Part shown: piece by piece, positions 63,398-64,000 of the stretch
Layout: each line of letters begins with the position of its first letter
Position numbering within the stretch: the stretch's first letter is position 1
Assembly: GCA_964577275.1 (NCBI GenBank)
Contig: CAZNYR010000005.1
Coordinates: 6,271-70,270, forward strand
From: UBA2561 sp964577275
GTDB taxonomy: Bacteria > Bacteroidota > Bacteroidia > Cytophagales > Thermoflexibacteraceae
Direction: 5' to 3'
DNA: 64,000 bases
Notes under the pieces: model-generated
What the model was told of the DNA's origin: nothing
The model's input: the letters and a program-made list of their open reading frames with translations, nothing else
Databases searched by the model: none
Made by a program: the position numbers and the translations under genes

Positions 63398-63721
63398 TTA
63401 TTTTGGCGTATTTTTTTCGTCATCATCCAACCCAAATTTTTTGTTAAAAACCGTTTCCCAATCCAATTCTTCGATGTCGCAATTTTCTCCAGTTTCATCT
63501 TCGGCATCTAATTTTGCTTTCCTAAAAACACCATCCCAAATACTCAAAATATAGTTTTTTAAACTGGGCTTTTTTCGAGTATATTTTTCAATTTCATCTC
63601 TGGCATTATTTATCGAGGCTATCCAACTTGCGGTTCGTTTCAAAGGCTGAATCAAAAACTTCAAAACGTGCATCATCAACCGAACCAACTGACTTTTTAT
63701 TGCATTCTTGTCTTTACTCAT
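63398..63721 (-). CDS. DUF29-like helical protein (copy 1)
   Basis: This 107-residue protein corresponds to the DUF29 domain's C-terminal two-thirds. VRLMMHVLKFLIQPLKRTASWIASINNARDEIE is the typical helix pair, followed by KNYILSIWDGVFRKAKLDAEDE and an acidic tail. It begins with ATG at 63721, sharing the A of the stop of the upstream gene (TAATG arrangement), so the two are probably translationally coupled. The function of DUF29 is unknown. thiC follows 67 bp downstream. Confidence 0.7.
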   Translation of the reverse strand: MSKDKNAIKSQLVRLMMHVLKFLIQPLKRTASWIASINNARDEIEKYTRKKPSLKNYILSIWDGVFRKAKLDAEDETGENCDIEELDWETVFNKKFGLDDDEKNTPK

Positions 63722-63999
63722 TAGTTTTTTACATTTTTAGTTGGTCCTTTAAGATATTCTTTTTCAAATACTTCTTCCCAAGTTAATTCAGGAATTTCTT
63801 TTTTTCCTTGAACTAAAATTTCAGCATTTTTTTTTGCATAGCCATACGCCTCATCCCAAATACTTAGGACATAATCCGCATTTAAAATGTCTAAAAATTC
63901 TTGTTCATTTTCAAAATTCCAGCGCAAATTTCGTAACTCATAATTCCATTTTCGAGTACGTTTTTGAGGCACTAAAATCCCCGAAAGTACATGAAACAT
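63721..63999 (-). CDS. DUF29-like helical protein (copy 2), possibly truncated by the window edge
   Basis: This reading frame begins at the window edge with ATG at 63999 (MFHVLSGILVPQKRTRKWNYEL). The true start may lie outside the window, because the DUF29 N-terminal helix would come before it. The remaining 92 residues include VLSIWDEAYGYAKKNAEILVQGKK and a Trp-Glu-Glu-Val-Phe motif (TWEEVFEKEY), echoed in copy 1 as DWETVFNKKF. The two genes are tandem paralogues. The stop overlaps the start of copy 1 by one base. Confidence 0.65.
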   Translation of the reverse strand: MFHVLSGILVPQKRTRKWNYELRNLRWNFENEQEFLDILNADYVLSIWDEAYGYAKKNAEILVQGKKEIPELTWEEVFEKEYLKGPTKNVKN

Positions 64000-64000
64000 C

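Noticed and set aside
1..64000. tRNA, rRNA or CRISPR loci
   Set aside because: I saw no T-loop GGTTC-type tRNA pattern, no rRNA-like stretch and no array of regularly spaced direct repeats.

Overview
The window reads as a chromosomal segment of a gliding or formerly gliding member of the Bacteroidota, probably Cytophagales-like. The evidence is a GldB lipoprotein, GLPGLI-family proteins with a TonB-dependent-receptor-like barrel, DUF3822 beside coaD, a WG-repeat protein, SpoIIE-type phosphatases with TPR or PAS sensors, start codons without Shine-Dalgarno sequences, and several exact TAnnTTTG -7 promoter boxes. The DNA is AT-rich. Two 10-N assembly gaps (9771-9780 and 38548-38557) interrupt a subtilase gene and a SulP transporter gene. 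I found no rRNA, tRNA, CRISPR array or transposase.

Layout. 0.1-3 kb: gldB, an SDR protein, a flavin-reductase-like protein and purS. 3-8.5 kb, minus strand: an MsbA-type ABC exporter, CoA-transferase subunit A, a sterol-desaturase-family membrane protein, a 46-residue DUF2256 zinc-ribbon gene and a secreted protein with four Ig-like repeats. 8.7-14.2 kb: a subtilase, a TraB/GumN protein, an orphan PfaD enoyl reductase and a quinone oxidoreductase. 14.2-22.5 kb: a large PAS hybrid histidine kinase, a LigB-family protein with a degraded metal site, a Pif1-like helicase and a GAF/PAS/SpoIIE phosphatase. 22.5-24.6 kb: a probable operon of a pilin-like-topology membrane protein, DUF3822 and coaD. 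25-35 kb: a lipoprotein, a 1149-residue WG-repeat protein, a DUF3179 lipoprotein overlapping an outer-membrane protein gene, a SurA-like isomerase and a coiled-coil membrane protein. 35-48.5 kb: a secreted beta protein, PspC, hemW, SulP, an M1 peptidase, a TPR/SpoIIE phosphatase, two tandem TerB-like membrane proteins and a PD40/OmpA protein.

48.6-53.6 kb holds the most unusual locus. On the minus strand it runs four-cysteine secreted peptide, GLPGLI protein, second four-cysteine peptide, second GLPGLI protein, TonB-receptor-like barrel. The two peptide genes share 68 identical bp over the signal-peptide-coding region. Their C-terminal cores keep little except a C-x6-C-x7-C-x(17-19)-C pattern. 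The unit has visibly been duplicated, with a perfect 49-bp repeat at the junctions, and hairpins follow each peptide gene. I infer a secreted-peptide module with diversifying cores; its function is unknown.

54-64 kb is mostly housekeeping: lnt, a GreA-like factor, DUF389, a TPR membrane protein, a SIMPL protein, thiC and tandem DUF29-like genes. It also contains the remnant of a large restriction-modification or DNA methylase gene (60659-61368). That remnant is reduced to its two ends and is bracketed by inverted copies of a roughly 35-bp quasi-palindrome.
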